Assembly: GCF_011046535.1 (NCBI RefSeq)
Contig: NZ_CP049257.1
Location: 1,488,001 to 1,552,000, forward strand
Reading direction: 5' to 3'
Origin: Nocardioides anomalus
GTDB lineage: Bacteria > Actinomycetota > Actinomycetes > Propionibacteriales > Nocardioidaceae
Length of the DNA stretch: 64,000 nucleotides
Notes under the pieces: generated by a model
Told to the model about the DNA's origin: nothing
The model's input: only the letters and a program-made list of their open reading frames with translations
Database searches by the model: none
Shown: piece after piece, positions 9,028-16,462 of the stretch
Numbering within the stretch: position 1 is the first letter of the stretch
How the letters are laid out: every line of letters starts with the position of its first letter
Program-made: the position numbers and the translations under genes

Positions 9028-9174
9028 TCAGCGCGCCGTCGGCGCGAGGAAGTCGGGGTCCTGGAAGTGGGAGGTCGGGGGACGCAGGGAGCCCTGGCCG
9101 TCGTGGCGGACGAGACGGACGGTAGCGGCGGTGAGGACCGCAGCGACCGCCAGCAGGAGGATGATGAAGGTCAT
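9028..9174 (-). CDS. Small single-span membrane protein
   Basis: A 48-residue product starts at ATG 9174: a membrane helix at once (MTFIILLLAVAAVLTAATVR), then a basic turn and a polar tail ending FQDPDFLAPTAR. ATG at 9186 would add four residues. No function is known. It is divergent from the GlxA-type regulator, and the shared upstream region contains a perfect inverted repeat at 9200-9219, so the regulator may control it. Confidence 0.5.
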   Translation of the reverse strand: MTFIILLLAVAAVLTAATVRLVRHDGQGSLRPPTSHFQDPDFLAPTAR

Positions 9175-9199
9175 GGCAGTAATCATGCTGCGCTGAAGA

Positions 9200-9219
9200 T
9201 CCTGCCAGGAGTGGCAGGA
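9200..9219. promoter_or_regulatory. Perfect inverted repeat, candidate operator of the GlxA-type regulator
   Basis: TCCTGCCA-GGAG-TGGCAGGA has eight-base arms and a four-base spacer. A second, looser copy (TTCTGCCA ... GGGCAGGA) lies at 9239-9260 just before the regulator's start. Two similar sites in a divergent promoter region are what an autoregulated activator or repressor would use. Confidence 0.45.
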
Positions 9220-9268
9220 ATGACATGGTGCGTTGATTTTCTGCCAATGCTGGGGCAGGATGCCCCAC

Positions 9269-10255
9269 ATGCCAGTGCAGTCGGTGCCCACGGTGCAGTC
9301 GCCCGTCGCCAAGGTCGCGGTGATCGTCCAGGACCAGGCCGAGCCGTTCGGTCTCGGCTCGCTGGTCGAGGTCTGGGGCGAGCCGGAGCACCCGGAGGAC
9401 CAGACCCCGGTCTTCGACTTCCAGGTCTGCACGCCGCGGCCCGGGCGGGTCCGGGGCCGCTCGGACTACGACCTGCACGTCGAGCGCGGGCTCGAGGCCA
9501 CCGAGGACGCCGACCTGGTCTGCGTCTCGCCGCACTGGGACTTCCTGCACCACGACCCCGCCGTGCTCGAGGCCATCCGCGCCGCGCACGAGCGCGGCGC
9601 GATCCTCTACGCACACTGCTCGGGCAGCTTCGAGCTCGGCGCCGCCGGCCTCCTCGACGGCCGCGAGTGCACCACGCACTGGCGCTACACTGAGCGGCTC
9701 GCGGCGATGTACCCCGAGGCCAAGGTCCGCCCCGACGTCCTCTACTGCCACGACGACAACGTCCTCACCGGCGCCGGCTCGGCCGCCGGCATCGACGCCT
9801 CCCTGCACCTGGTCCGCGACCTGTACGGCGCCCGCGTGGCCGCGAGCATGGCCCGCCGGATCGTCGTGCCCCCGCACCGCGACGGCGGCCAGGCCCAGTT
9901 CATCGCCCGCCCGGTCCCGGAGTGCGACAGCGAGACCTTCGGCCCGCTGCTGGAGTGGATCATCGCCCACCTCGAGGAGGACCTCGACGTCGACACCCTC
10001 GCGCGCAAGTCGCTGATGTCGCCGCGCACCTTCGCCCGCCGCTTCCGCGCCGAGACCGGCGCCACCCCGCACTCCTGGGTCACCCAGCAGCGCGTGCTGC
10101 GCGCCGAGGAGCTGCTCGAGCAGACCGACCGCTCGGTGGAGTGGATCGCCTCCGAGGTCGGCTTCGGCAACGCCGCGACCTTCCGGCACCACTTCACGCG
10201 CTCGCGCGGCGTGAGCCCCCAGCAGTACCGCCGGAGCTTCTCGGGCGTCGCCTAG
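9269..10255 (+). CDS. GlxA-family transcriptional regulator (DJ-1/PfpI plus AraC HTH)
   Basis: The 328-residue protein joins an N-terminal DJ-1/PfpI amidotransferase-like domain (nucleophile-elbow region ILYAHCSGSFELGAAGLLDG, then CTTHWRYTERLA) to a C-terminal AraC helix-turn-helix pair (SLMSPRTFARRFRAETG and SVEWIASEVGFGNAATFRHH). Such regulators sense small nitrogenous metabolites, for example in arginine or carnitine use; the ligand here is unknown. ATG at 9269 is chosen over 9233 and 9260 because GGCAGGA is suitably spaced before it. Neighbours are a small membrane protein (divergent) and a sulfotransferase 9 bases downstream. Confidence 0.9.
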   Translation: MPVQSVPTVQSPVAKVAVIVQDQAEPFGLGSLVEVWGEPEHPEDQTPVFDFQVCTPRPGRVRGRSDYDLHVERGLEATEDADLVCVSPHWDFLHHDPAVLEAIRAAHERGAILYAHCSGSFELGAAGLLDGRECTTHWRYTERLAAMYPEAKVRPDVLYCHDDNVLTGAGSAAGIDASLHLVRDLYGARVAASMARRIVVPPHRDGGQAQFIARPVPECDSETFGPLLEWIIAHLEEDLDVDTLARKSLMSPRTFARRFRAETGATPHSWVTQQRVLRAEELLEQTDRSVEWIASEVGFGNAATFRHHFTRSRGVSPQQYRRSFSGVA

Positions 10256-10264
10256 AGTTCCGGG

Positions 10265-11062
10265 GTGCCCGGCACCTTCCTGCTCGGCGTCGGCTGCCAG
10301 AAGGGCGGCACGGCGTGGATGCACCGCTACCTCGAGGCCTCGCCGCAGTGCGATCCGGGGTTCCGCAAGGAGTACCACGTCTGGGACGCCCTGGACCTGG
10401 ACTCCGGGCGCCTGGCGCGCCAGCGCATCGAGGGCCAGGGCGGCCGGCGGGCGGCGTTCCTGGCGGACCCCGAGACCTACTTCGACTACTTCGCGGGGCT
10501 GCTCGAGCCCGCGGGCGTGCGGCTGACCGCGGACATCACACCGGCCTACGCCGCGCTGGCGGTGGAGCGGTTCGCGATGGTGCGCGACGGCTTCCGGGCG
10601 CGTGGCGTGCGCCCGGTCGCGGCGTACCTCCTGCGCGACCCGGTCGAGCGGGTCTGGTCGGCCTCGCGCATGGACATGCGGCGGATGGGCGAGGCGGCGC
10701 CGGAGGACCCGGAGACGCGGATCGGCCACATGTACGACCACCCGATGTACGCCGAGCGCACCCGCTACGACCTGACCATGGCGGCGCTGGAGGAGGCGTT
10801 CGGGCGCGAGGACGTCTGGTACGGCTTCTACGAGCGGCTCTTCCGCCGCGACACCCTCCAGGAGCTGTGCGCGTTCCTCGGCGTCGACTTCCACGAGCCC
10901 GACCTGGGCCGGCAGGTCAACACCTCGCCCAAGTCGGCCCAGCTGCCCGACGGCGCGGCCGAGACCATCGCGCGCTACTTCGCGCCGGTCTACGACGCCG
11001 TCCAGCGGCGCTTCCCCGGGCTGGACCTGGCCGAGCTCTGGCCGTCGGCGAAGCTGCTGTAG
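10265..11062 (+). CDS. PAPS-dependent sulfotransferase family protein
   Basis: The 265-residue product has the 5'-phosphosulfate loop near its start (LGVGCQKGGTAWMHRYLEA) and the 3'-phosphate-binding segment AYLLRDPVERVWSASRMD, the two signatures of sulfotransferases. It most resembles the heparan-sulfate-type or Stf0-like group that modifies glycans or lipids; the acceptor cannot be told. The -10-like TAGAGT (10253-10258) overlaps the stop codon of the preceding gene and lies 6 bases before GTG, so it may be transcribed separately as a leaderless mRNA. Its stop abuts the stop of the convergent ligase gene with no gap. Confidence 0.82.
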   Translation: MPGTFLLGVGCQKGGTAWMHRYLEASPQCDPGFRKEYHVWDALDLDSGRLARQRIEGQGGRRAAFLADPETYFDYFAGLLEPAGVRLTADITPAYAALAVERFAMVRDGFRARGVRPVAAYLLRDPVERVWSASRMDMRRMGEAAPEDPETRIGHMYDHPMYAERTRYDLTMAALEEAFGREDVWYGFYERLFRRDTLQELCAFLGVDFHEPDLGRQVNTSPKSAQLPDGAAETIARYFAPVYDAVQRRFPGLDLAELWPSAKLL

Positions 11063-12313
11063 TCAGCGGGGCAGGTCCGAGCGCAGGACCTTGCCGGTGA
11101 GCGTGCGCGGCAGCTCCTCGAGGCGGTGCCAGGTCTTGGGCCGCTTGGGCGGGGCCAGCCGCTCGCGGACGAACGCGTCCAGCTCCGCGGCGCTCGCCGT
11201 CCCGACGTACGCCGCGCAGACCCGCTGGCCCCACTGCTCGTCGGGGACGCCGTACACCGCCACGTCGTCGACGCCCGGGTGCCCCTGCAGGACCTGCTCG
11301 ACCTCGAGCGGGTAGACGTTGACGCCGCCGCTGATGACCAGGTCCTCCCGGCGGCCGTCGAGGTGGAGGTAGCCGTCCTCGTCCAGCCGGCCGAGGTCAC
11401 CGACGGTGAACGCGTCGCCGCGCCAGGTCGCCGCGGTCTTGTCCGGGTCGCCGAAGTAGGAGAAGCGGGCGAACCGCGGCACCGTGCACCAGATCGTGCC
11501 GTCGGGGTCGACCGACAGCGTGCGGCCGGGGCGGGCGCGGCCGACGGTGCCGGGCCGCTCGAGCCACTCCTCGGAGCGGCAGGCGGTGAACTGCCCCTCG
11601 GTCGAGCCGTAGAACTCCCACGTGCTGCCGGCCGGGAACAGCTCGACCAGGCGCCGCTTGACCGCGTCCGGGCAGGGCGCGCCGGCGTGCGCGACGAGCC
11701 GGAACGACGACAGGTCGGGCACGCCGACCTCGTCCCAGTGCGCGAACAGCCGCTGCAGGTGGGTCGGCACGCAGAACATCGACGTCGGCCGCTCGGCCTC
11801 GATCGCGGCGGTGACCAGCGCGGGGTCGAACGGGCCGGGGACCACCACCCGGCCCCCCGCGAGCGCGGTGCCCATGGCGAACCGGAGCGGCGCGGAGTGG
11901 TGGAGCGGCGACAGGACCAGGTTCACGTCCGTGTCGACAAAGCTCCAGAGCGACCTCTCCTCGGCCACCAGCGCACGGGCGTCCTCGGCCGACAGCAGCC
12001 CGCTCCACACGCCCTTGGGCGTCCCGGTCGTGCCGCTGGTGCAGTGCACCGGCCGGGCGCGGGGCAGGCCTCGGGTGTCCGGGTACGCCGCCCGCACCCG
12101 GTCCAGCTCGGCGGCGCTGGTCACCACGAGGGCGGGGGAGAGCGGCGTCAGGATCCGCTCCCGCTCGTACGCCGTGAGCCGCGGGTCGAGGGGGATCGGG
12201 ACCACCCCCGCGGCCAGCAGCCCGAGCACGGCGTCCAGGTAGTCCAGCGACCCCGGCACCAGCAGCGCGACCCGGTCGCCCTCGCCCAGCGTCGTGCTCA
12301 CCGTCCTGCTCAC
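11063..12313 (-). CDS. AMP-forming acyl-CoA synthetase / ligase
   Basis: The 416-residue enzyme holds the ANL-superfamily motifs: the P-loop VHCTSGTTGTPKGVW, the aromatic motif WEFYGSTEGQF, the hinge GDLGRLDEDGYLHLDGRREDLVIS-type region, and the C-terminal catalytic Lys in LPRTLTGKVLRSDL. It activates a carboxylic acid as an acyl-AMP and probably transfers it to CoA. It is about 100 residues shorter than typical acyl-CoA synthetases, missing mostly the N-terminal segment. GTG at 12313 is supported by TACTGT 6 bases upstream. The substrate is unknown. Confidence 0.85.
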   Translation of the reverse strand: MSRTVSTTLGEGDRVALLVPGSLDYLDAVLGLLAAGVVPIPLDPRLTAYERERILTPLSPALVVTSAAELDRVRAAYPDTRGLPRARPVHCTSGTTGTPKGVWSGLLSAEDARALVAEERSLWSFVDTDVNLVLSPLHHSAPLRFAMGTALAGGRVVVPGPFDPALVTAAIEAERPTSMFCVPTHLQRLFAHWDEVGVPDLSSFRLVAHAGAPCPDAVKRRLVELFPAGSTWEFYGSTEGQFTACRSEEWLERPGTVGRARPGRTLSVDPDGTIWCTVPRFARFSYFGDPDKTAATWRGDAFTVGDLGRLDEDGYLHLDGRREDLVISGGVNVYPLEVEQVLQGHPGVDDVAVYGVPDEQWGQRVCAAYVGTASAAELDAFVRERLAPPKRPKTWHRLEELPRTLTGKVLRSDLPR

Positions 12314-12377
12314 CGGGAAACAGTAGGGAACCCGCCCCCGCGAGCGGACATGTGAGGGTGTGGAGCGAGGAGGTGCG

Positions 12378-12929
12378 GTGGTCACCAGTGACGAGCGGGA
12401 GCTCGTGGCCGACCTGCGCGGCGGTGACCCGGCCGCCCTCGCCACGCTGTTCGACCGCTACGGCGACCGCCTCTACAACCACTGCTTCCGCCACCTCGGC
12501 GACTGGGCCGAGGCCGAGGACGCCACCTCGTCGGTGTTCCTCGAGGTCTGGCGGCACCGGCGGCGGGTGCGGCTGCACAACGGGTCGGCGCTGCCGTGGC
12601 TGTACGGCGTGGCCACCAACGTCTGCCGCAACGCCGGGCGCTCCCGCCGCCGGCGCCAGCGCGCGCTGGCCCGGCTCCCGCACCCGGCCAGCGAGGCCGA
12701 CCACGCCGAGGCCGTGACCGACCGGCTGGGCTCCGAGGCCCGGATGCGGGCCGTCCTGGCCCAGGTCGAGGCACTCCCGGCCCACGAGCGCGAGGTGCTC
12801 GGCCTCGTGGCCTGGGCCGGGCTGACCTACGAGCAGGCCGCGGCCGCGCTCGACGTACCCGTCGGGACCGTGCGCTCCCGGCTGTCCCGGGCCCGCGCCC
12901 GGCTCGCCCAGGAGGTGTCCGATGACTGA
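12378..12929 (+). CDS. ECF-type RNA polymerase sigma factor
   Basis: The 183-residue protein has sigma region 2 (ALATLFDRYGDRLYNHCFRH ... AEDATSSVFLEVWRHR) and region 4 (LPAHEREVLGLVAWAGLTYEQAAAALDVPVGTVRSRLSRAR), with no regions 1 or 3, as in extracytoplasmic-function sigma factors. GTG at 12378 follows GAGGAGGT by 5 bases, which decides it over GTG at 12360. It overlaps the next gene by 8 bases, so the two are translationally coupled, as is usual for an ECF factor and its membrane regulator. Confidence 0.92.
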   Translation: MVTSDERELVADLRGGDPAALATLFDRYGDRLYNHCFRHLGDWAEAEDATSSVFLEVWRHRRRVRLHNGSALPWLYGVATNVCRNAGRSRRRRQRALARLPHPASEADHAEAVTDRLGSEARMRAVLAQVEALPAHEREVLGLVAWAGLTYEQAAAALDVPVGTVRSRLSRARARLAQEVSDD

Positions 12930-13710
12930 GCCGACCCCGACGCTCCCGCCCGACCGCCCGCTGCCGGAGGAGGCCCGCGCGCGGATCAGGGCCGAGCTGC
13001 TGGCCCAGCGGCCGGGCTCACGCTCCTGGGCCGTGCCCCTCGCGGCCGCCGCCGCCGTCGCGCTCGTGGCCGGCGCGGCCTGGTGGTCCGTGGGCCTCGG
13101 CGGCGACGACCAGGGGCCTGAACCCGCGGTCAGCACGCCCACCACCGTGCCGGTGGCCCCCACGTCGACGGTGGTCGCGCCGCACCCCACGGAGACCGCC
13201 AGCCAGGTCGGCACCGGCTCCTGCCGGACCGAGCTGAGGAACGTCCTGCGTGGCGCCGAGGAGGTCTTCGGCGCCGAGCCGTTCTCCTACTGGGTCAGGG
13301 GCGAGCAGTACTCCGTCTGCTACGAGGCCGACGGCACCACGACGGTGACCCAGCCGCTGCCCCTCGCGCCACAGGCCCAGCGCGTCGACGCCTACCGCGT
13401 GGCCAGCACGTATCCCCCGACCGCCACCGGGTTCTCCGCCGTCCGGGTCGCCGGCGGCCCGGTCCCCGCGGGCGCCGATCCCTTCGACGTCGCCTACACC
13501 TTCCCCGACGGCCACACCGAGCACGCCGTGCTCGGCACCGACGCCCGGGGGCGCTGGTGGTGGCGGATGGTCTACGCCTACGACCCGGGCCCCGGCAACG
13601 AGACGAAAGGGCCGCCCATCGAGGTCGACGTGACCGCGGGTTCCTTCAGCTACTCCTTCGCGCTCGCCTGGGCCACCGACACCTGCGCTCAGGCCAACCA
13701 CGGCTGCTGA
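12922..13710 (+). CDS. Single-pass membrane protein, possible anti-sigma partner
   Basis: The 262-residue product has a cytoplasmic N-terminus of about 33 residues rich in Pro and Arg, one helix (VPLAAAAAVALVAGAAWWSVGL, about residues 34-55), a Thr/Pro-rich linker and a folded outer domain with four cysteines (CRTEL, SVCYEA, ATDTCAQ, NHGC) that could form two disulfides. Overlap with the ECF sigma gene suggests it controls that factor, but the N-terminal part is short and lacks the zinc anti-sigma motif H-x3-C-x2-C, so this is inference from position and topology. Confidence 0.65.
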   Translation: MTEPTPTLPPDRPLPEEARARIRAELLAQRPGSRSWAVPLAAAAAVALVAGAAWWSVGLGGDDQGPEPAVSTPTTVPVAPTSTVVAPHPTETASQVGTGSCRTELRNVLRGAEEVFGAEPFSYWVRGEQYSVCYEADGTTTVTQPLPLAPQAQRVDAYRVASTYPPTATGFSAVRVAGGPVPAGADPFDVAYTFPDGHTEHAVLGTDARGRWWWRMVYAYDPGPGNETKGPPIEVDVTAGSFSYSFALAWATDTCAQANHGC

Positions 13711-13713
13711 GCC

Positions 13714-14388
13714 TCACAGCCCCAGGTCGTCGGCCAGCTGCTCGACTACGGTGCGGAAGTGCTCGTCGTGGTCGAGCACGGCGTTCGCGGTGTGCCCGAA
13801 CAGCTCCAGCGAGACGTGCCCGAGCAGCGCCACCCACACGACCAGCGCCCGCGCGGTGTGGGCGTCGTCGAGCGGCGGGTCCACGAACGTGCTGATCCGG
13901 CGCACCGCCTCGCGCTCCGTCGCCGTCACCGGTGCCGTCGGCGCGCCGACCGGCCGCCCGTCGAGCTGCGCGTCCCGGACGGTGCCGAGCAGGACCAGCG
14001 CGACCCGCAGGTACGACGTCACGGTGTCCGGCGGGGCGGCGTACCCGGGCACGGGAGAGCCGTAGGCCAGGGCGTACTCGTGGGGGTGGTCGCGGGCCCA
14101 GTCGCGCAGCCCGTGGCAGGCGCCGAGGAACCGCTCGCGCACCCCGGAGCCGGACGCGGCGCCGTCCTCGACCGCTTGGCCGACGGCGTCGAAGGCCTGG
14201 ACCAGGAGTGCGGTCAGCAGGGCGTCCCGGCTGGGGAAGTAGCGGTAGACCGCGGACGACGCGAGGCCCAGGTCGCGGGCGATCTGACGCACCGACAACG
14301 CTGCCGGACCCACCTCGGCCAGCTGCGCGGCGGCGCGGTCGAGGATCGCGCGGGTCAGCTCGGCACGGTTCTCGGCGCGGGTCGGCAC
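13714..14388 (-). CDS. TetR-family transcriptional regulator
   Basis: The 224-residue protein has an N-terminal TetR DNA-binding domain (ELTRAILDRAAAQLAEVGPA ... SVRQIARDLGLASSAVYRYFPSRDALLTALL) and a C-terminal TetR_C_13/WHG-type ligand domain (VVWVALLGHVSLELFGHTAN). GTG at 14388 is the start. It is divergent from an NAD-dependent epimerase gene, and two inverted-repeat sites with the same 14-base core flank the shared promoter, so it very probably represses the epimerase gene and perhaps itself. The inducer is unknown. Confidence 0.9.
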   Translation of the reverse strand: MPTRAENRAELTRAILDRAAAQLAEVGPAALSVRQIARDLGLASSAVYRYFPSRDALLTALLVQAFDAVGQAVEDGAASGSGVRERFLGACHGLRDWARDHPHEYALAYGSPVPGYAAPPDTVTSYLRVALVLLGTVRDAQLDGRPVGAPTAPVTATEREAVRRISTFVDPPLDDAHTARALVVWVALLGHVSLELFGHTANAVLDHDEHFRTVVEQLADDLGL

Positions 14389-14408
14389 GGGTGCAGTCTG
14401 CCACAACT

Positions 14409-14475
14409 GAGAGCGGTGCTCTTGTTTCCCAAGCGTGCCTGTCGTACGGTCGAGACAACAGAGAGCACCGCTCTC
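14409..14475 (+). promoter_or_regulatory. Epimerase promoter between two TetR operator sites
   Basis: A forward promoter is visible: TTGTTT (14422-14427), a 17-base spacer, TACGGT (14445-14450). Site O1, GAGAGCGGTGCTCT (14409-14422), touches the -35. Site O2, AGAGCACCGCTCTC (14462-14475), is the exact reverse complement of O1 and lies just after the expected transcription start. Binding at both would block polymerase. Centre-to-centre distance is 53 bases, about five helical turns. Confidence 0.75.
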
Positions 14476-14496
14476 GTTCTTGGCGAGGAGACGTCG

Positions 14497-15432
14497 ATGG
14501 GTGAGCGACACGTGGTGGTGGGAGCGGGTCCGGTCGGGCTTGGAGTGGCCAGGCTGTTGGCCGGACGCGGCGAGGACGTCGCGCTGGTCAGCCGTTCCGG
14601 CGCCGGGCCGGACGTGCCTGGGGCGCGGCGGGAGGCCGCGGACGCCGCGGATGGCGACCGCCTGGTCGCGCTGACGCGCGGGGCCGACGTGGTCTACAAC
14701 TGCGTGAACCCTCCGTCCTACCCGATGTGGGCGACGTTCTGGCCGCCGGTGGCCGCCGCCTTCCTCCGCGCCGCGGAGGAGACGGGCGCGACGCTGGTGA
14801 CCGCGGGCGCGCTCTACCCCTACGGACCGCTCGACCGGCCGATGGTCGAGGGGCTGCCGGACGCGGCGACGACGACGAAGGCACGGATCCGGGCCGGGAT
14901 GTGGGCGGAGGCGAAGGCGCGTCACGAGGCCGGGCGGATCCGGGCGGTCGAGGTGCGCGGCTCGGACTACGTCGGGCCGGGCATCTCCACCACGACCGGG
15001 CACGTCGCCCGGGTGGCGCCGGCCGCGCTGGCCGGTCGCACGGCGTACGTCTTCGGCCGCACCGACCAGCCGCACTCCTTCACCGACGTCCGCGACGTGG
15101 CCCGCGCACTGGTCGCCGTGGCGGGGGAGCCGGACGCCTGGGGGCGGGTCTGGCACGCGCCGACCAACCCGGCCAGGACCCAGCGCGGGGTGCTCGAGGA
15201 CGTCGCGGCGTCGGTCGGTCGCACGATCGGTGCCGTGCGCGCCGTGCCGCACGCGGTCCTCGCGGTCGGCGGCGTGCTCGTGCCGATGCTCCGCGAGCTC
15301 CGGGAGACCGAGTACCAGTTCGCCCGGCCCTACGTGCTCGACTCCTCGGCCATCCGCGAGCGGTTCGGGCTGTCCCCGACGCCGTGGGAGGAGGTCTGCC
15401 GGGCGACGGCCGAGAACGCCCTGGCCGCCTGA
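14497..15432 (+). CDS. NAD(P)-dependent epimerase/dehydratase-like protein
   Basis: The 311-residue enzyme is an extended/atypical SDR: the nucleotide-binding start is HVVVGAGPVGLGVARLLAGRG, followed by ADVVYNCVNPPSY and a sugar-epimerase-like downstream part (GSDYVGPG, FTDVRDVARALVAV). The canonical Tyr-x3-Lys is not obvious; ALYPYGPLD is at the equivalent place, so catalysis may be altered. ATG at 14497 follows GGCGAGGAG. It is under a TetR-controlled promoter, which suggests a role in detoxifying or converting an inducing compound. coaE begins 17 bases downstream. Confidence 0.82.
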   Translation: MGERHVVVGAGPVGLGVARLLAGRGEDVALVSRSGAGPDVPGARREAADAADGDRLVALTRGADVVYNCVNPPSYPMWATFWPPVAAAFLRAAEETGATLVTAGALYPYGPLDRPMVEGLPDAATTTKARIRAGMWAEAKARHEAGRIRAVEVRGSDYVGPGISTTTGHVARVAPAALAGRTAYVFGRTDQPHSFTDVRDVARALVAVAGEPDAWGRVWHAPTNPARTQRGVLEDVAASVGRTIGAVRAVPHAVLAVGGVLVPMLRELRETEYQFARPYVLDSSAIRERFGLSPTPWEEVCRATAENALAA

Positions 15433-15449
15433 CCTGACAGGCTGGCCCC

Positions 15450-16037
15450 GTGCGCGTGGGACTGACAGGGGGCATCGCCTCCGGCAAGAGCACGGTGGCG
15501 TCGATGCTGGTGGAGCTGGGCGCGGTCCTCATCGACGGGGACGCGCTGGCCCGCGAGGTGGTGGCGCGCGGTACGCCGGGACTGGCCCAGGTCGTCGCGG
15601 CGTTCGGCGAGGAGCTGCTCACGCCCGAGGGCGACCTCGACCGGCCCGCCCTCGGCCGGATCGTGTTCGCCGACGAGGCGGCCCGCAAGCGGCTCGAGGC
15701 GATCACGCACCCGCTGATCTTCGAGCGGTACGCCGAGCTCGAGGCCGCCGCCGGCCCCGACGACCTGGTCGTCCACGACATCCCCCTGCTGGCCGAGTCC
15801 GGTCGCGCCGACACCTTCGACGAGGTCCTCGTCGTCGACGTGCCCGTCGAGCTCCAGGTCGAGCGCATGGTCCGCGAGCGCGGGTGGACCCGCGAGGACG
15901 CCGAGGCCCGGATCGCCGCCCAGGCCTCGCGCGAGGACCGGCTGGCCATCGCGACGTACGTCATCGACAACACCGGCACGCTCGAGCAGCTCCGCGCCCG
16001 GGTGGAGGAGATCCACGCCGAGCTGACGGCCCGGTGA
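15450..16037 (+). CDS. coaE: Dephospho-CoA kinase
   Basis: The 195-residue protein has the P-loop GLTGGIASGKSTVASML at its N-terminus, the substrate-binding IDGDALAREVV, and the lid region MVRERGWTREDAEARI. It phosphorylates the ribose 3'-OH of dephospho-CoA, the last step of CoA synthesis. The length is standard. CAGGCT 6 bases before GTG suggests a leaderless transcript, although read-through from the epimerase gene is possible. The next gene overlaps by four bases (GTGA). Confidence 0.95.
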   Translation: MRVGLTGGIASGKSTVASMLVELGAVLIDGDALAREVVARGTPGLAQVVAAFGEELLTPEGDLDRPALGRIVFADEAARKRLEAITHPLIFERYAELEAAAGPDDLVVHDIPLLAESGRADTFDEVLVVDVPVELQVERMVRERGWTREDAEARIAAQASREDRLAIATYVIDNTGTLEQLRARVEEIHAELTAR

Positions 16038-16354
16038 GCACGGCCGACGAGATCGAGGCGGCGGTCACGCGGGTGCTGACCGACTTCGGGTCCGTCGCGC
16101 AGGTCGCGTCCGCGGCGGACCGGTTGCGCGGTGGCCCGGGTGTGCCCCTGTCCCGCGCCGCCCTGGTCGTCTGGGTCGCCGACCAGCTCCAGAACGACGG
16201 GAACCTCTGGCTCCGCGGCGCCTGGGGTCGGCCGCTGCCCCCCTGTCCCGGACACCAACACCCCGCCAACGCCCGGGCGTTCGACGACGAGGCGTGGTGG
16301 GTCTGCCCCGAGGTCGGCGAGCCGGTCGGCCGCATCGGTGAGCTGGCCGGCTGA
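16034..16354 (+). CDS. Conserved-looking small protein of unknown function
   Basis: This 106-residue acidic protein begins VSTADEIEAAVTRVLTDFG and ends with a Trp/Cys/His-bearing tail (PPCPGHQHPANARAF, EAWWVCPEVGEPVGRIGEL). The CxxH and single distant Cys could bind zinc, but this is only a composition-based guess. It overlaps the coaE stop as GTGA, so it is translationally coupled to coaE, and a strong terminator follows directly. I do not recognise a named family. Confidence 0.75.
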   Translation: MSTADEIEAAVTRVLTDFGSVAQVASAADRLRGGPGVPLSRAALVVWVADQLQNDGNLWLRGAWGRPLPPCPGHQHPANARAFDDEAWWVCPEVGEPVGRIGELAG

Positions 16355-16361
16355 CGACGCA

Positions 16362-16398
16362 CGAGAGCCCCCGCCGAACGTGTCGGCGGGGGCTCTCG
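16362..16398 (+). terminator. Strong hairpin terminator after the coaE operon
   Basis: CGAGAGCCCCCGCCGA (16362-16377) pairs perfectly with TCGGCGGGGGCTCTCG (16383-16398) across a five-base loop. There is no long T-tract, which is common for high-GC actinobacterial terminators. It lies between convergent genes and can work in both directions. Confidence 0.85.
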
Positions 16399-16462
16399 CT
16401 TCTCGTGGGACCGCTGAGTCTCGGGTCTCAGCGCTCCGTCTGGGTGGCGCCTGAGGTCGGGC

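Noticed and set aside
12922..13710. Zinc-binding anti-sigma factor
   Set aside because: The H-x3-C-x2-C motif is absent; only topology and gene overlap support the role, so it is left as a possibility.
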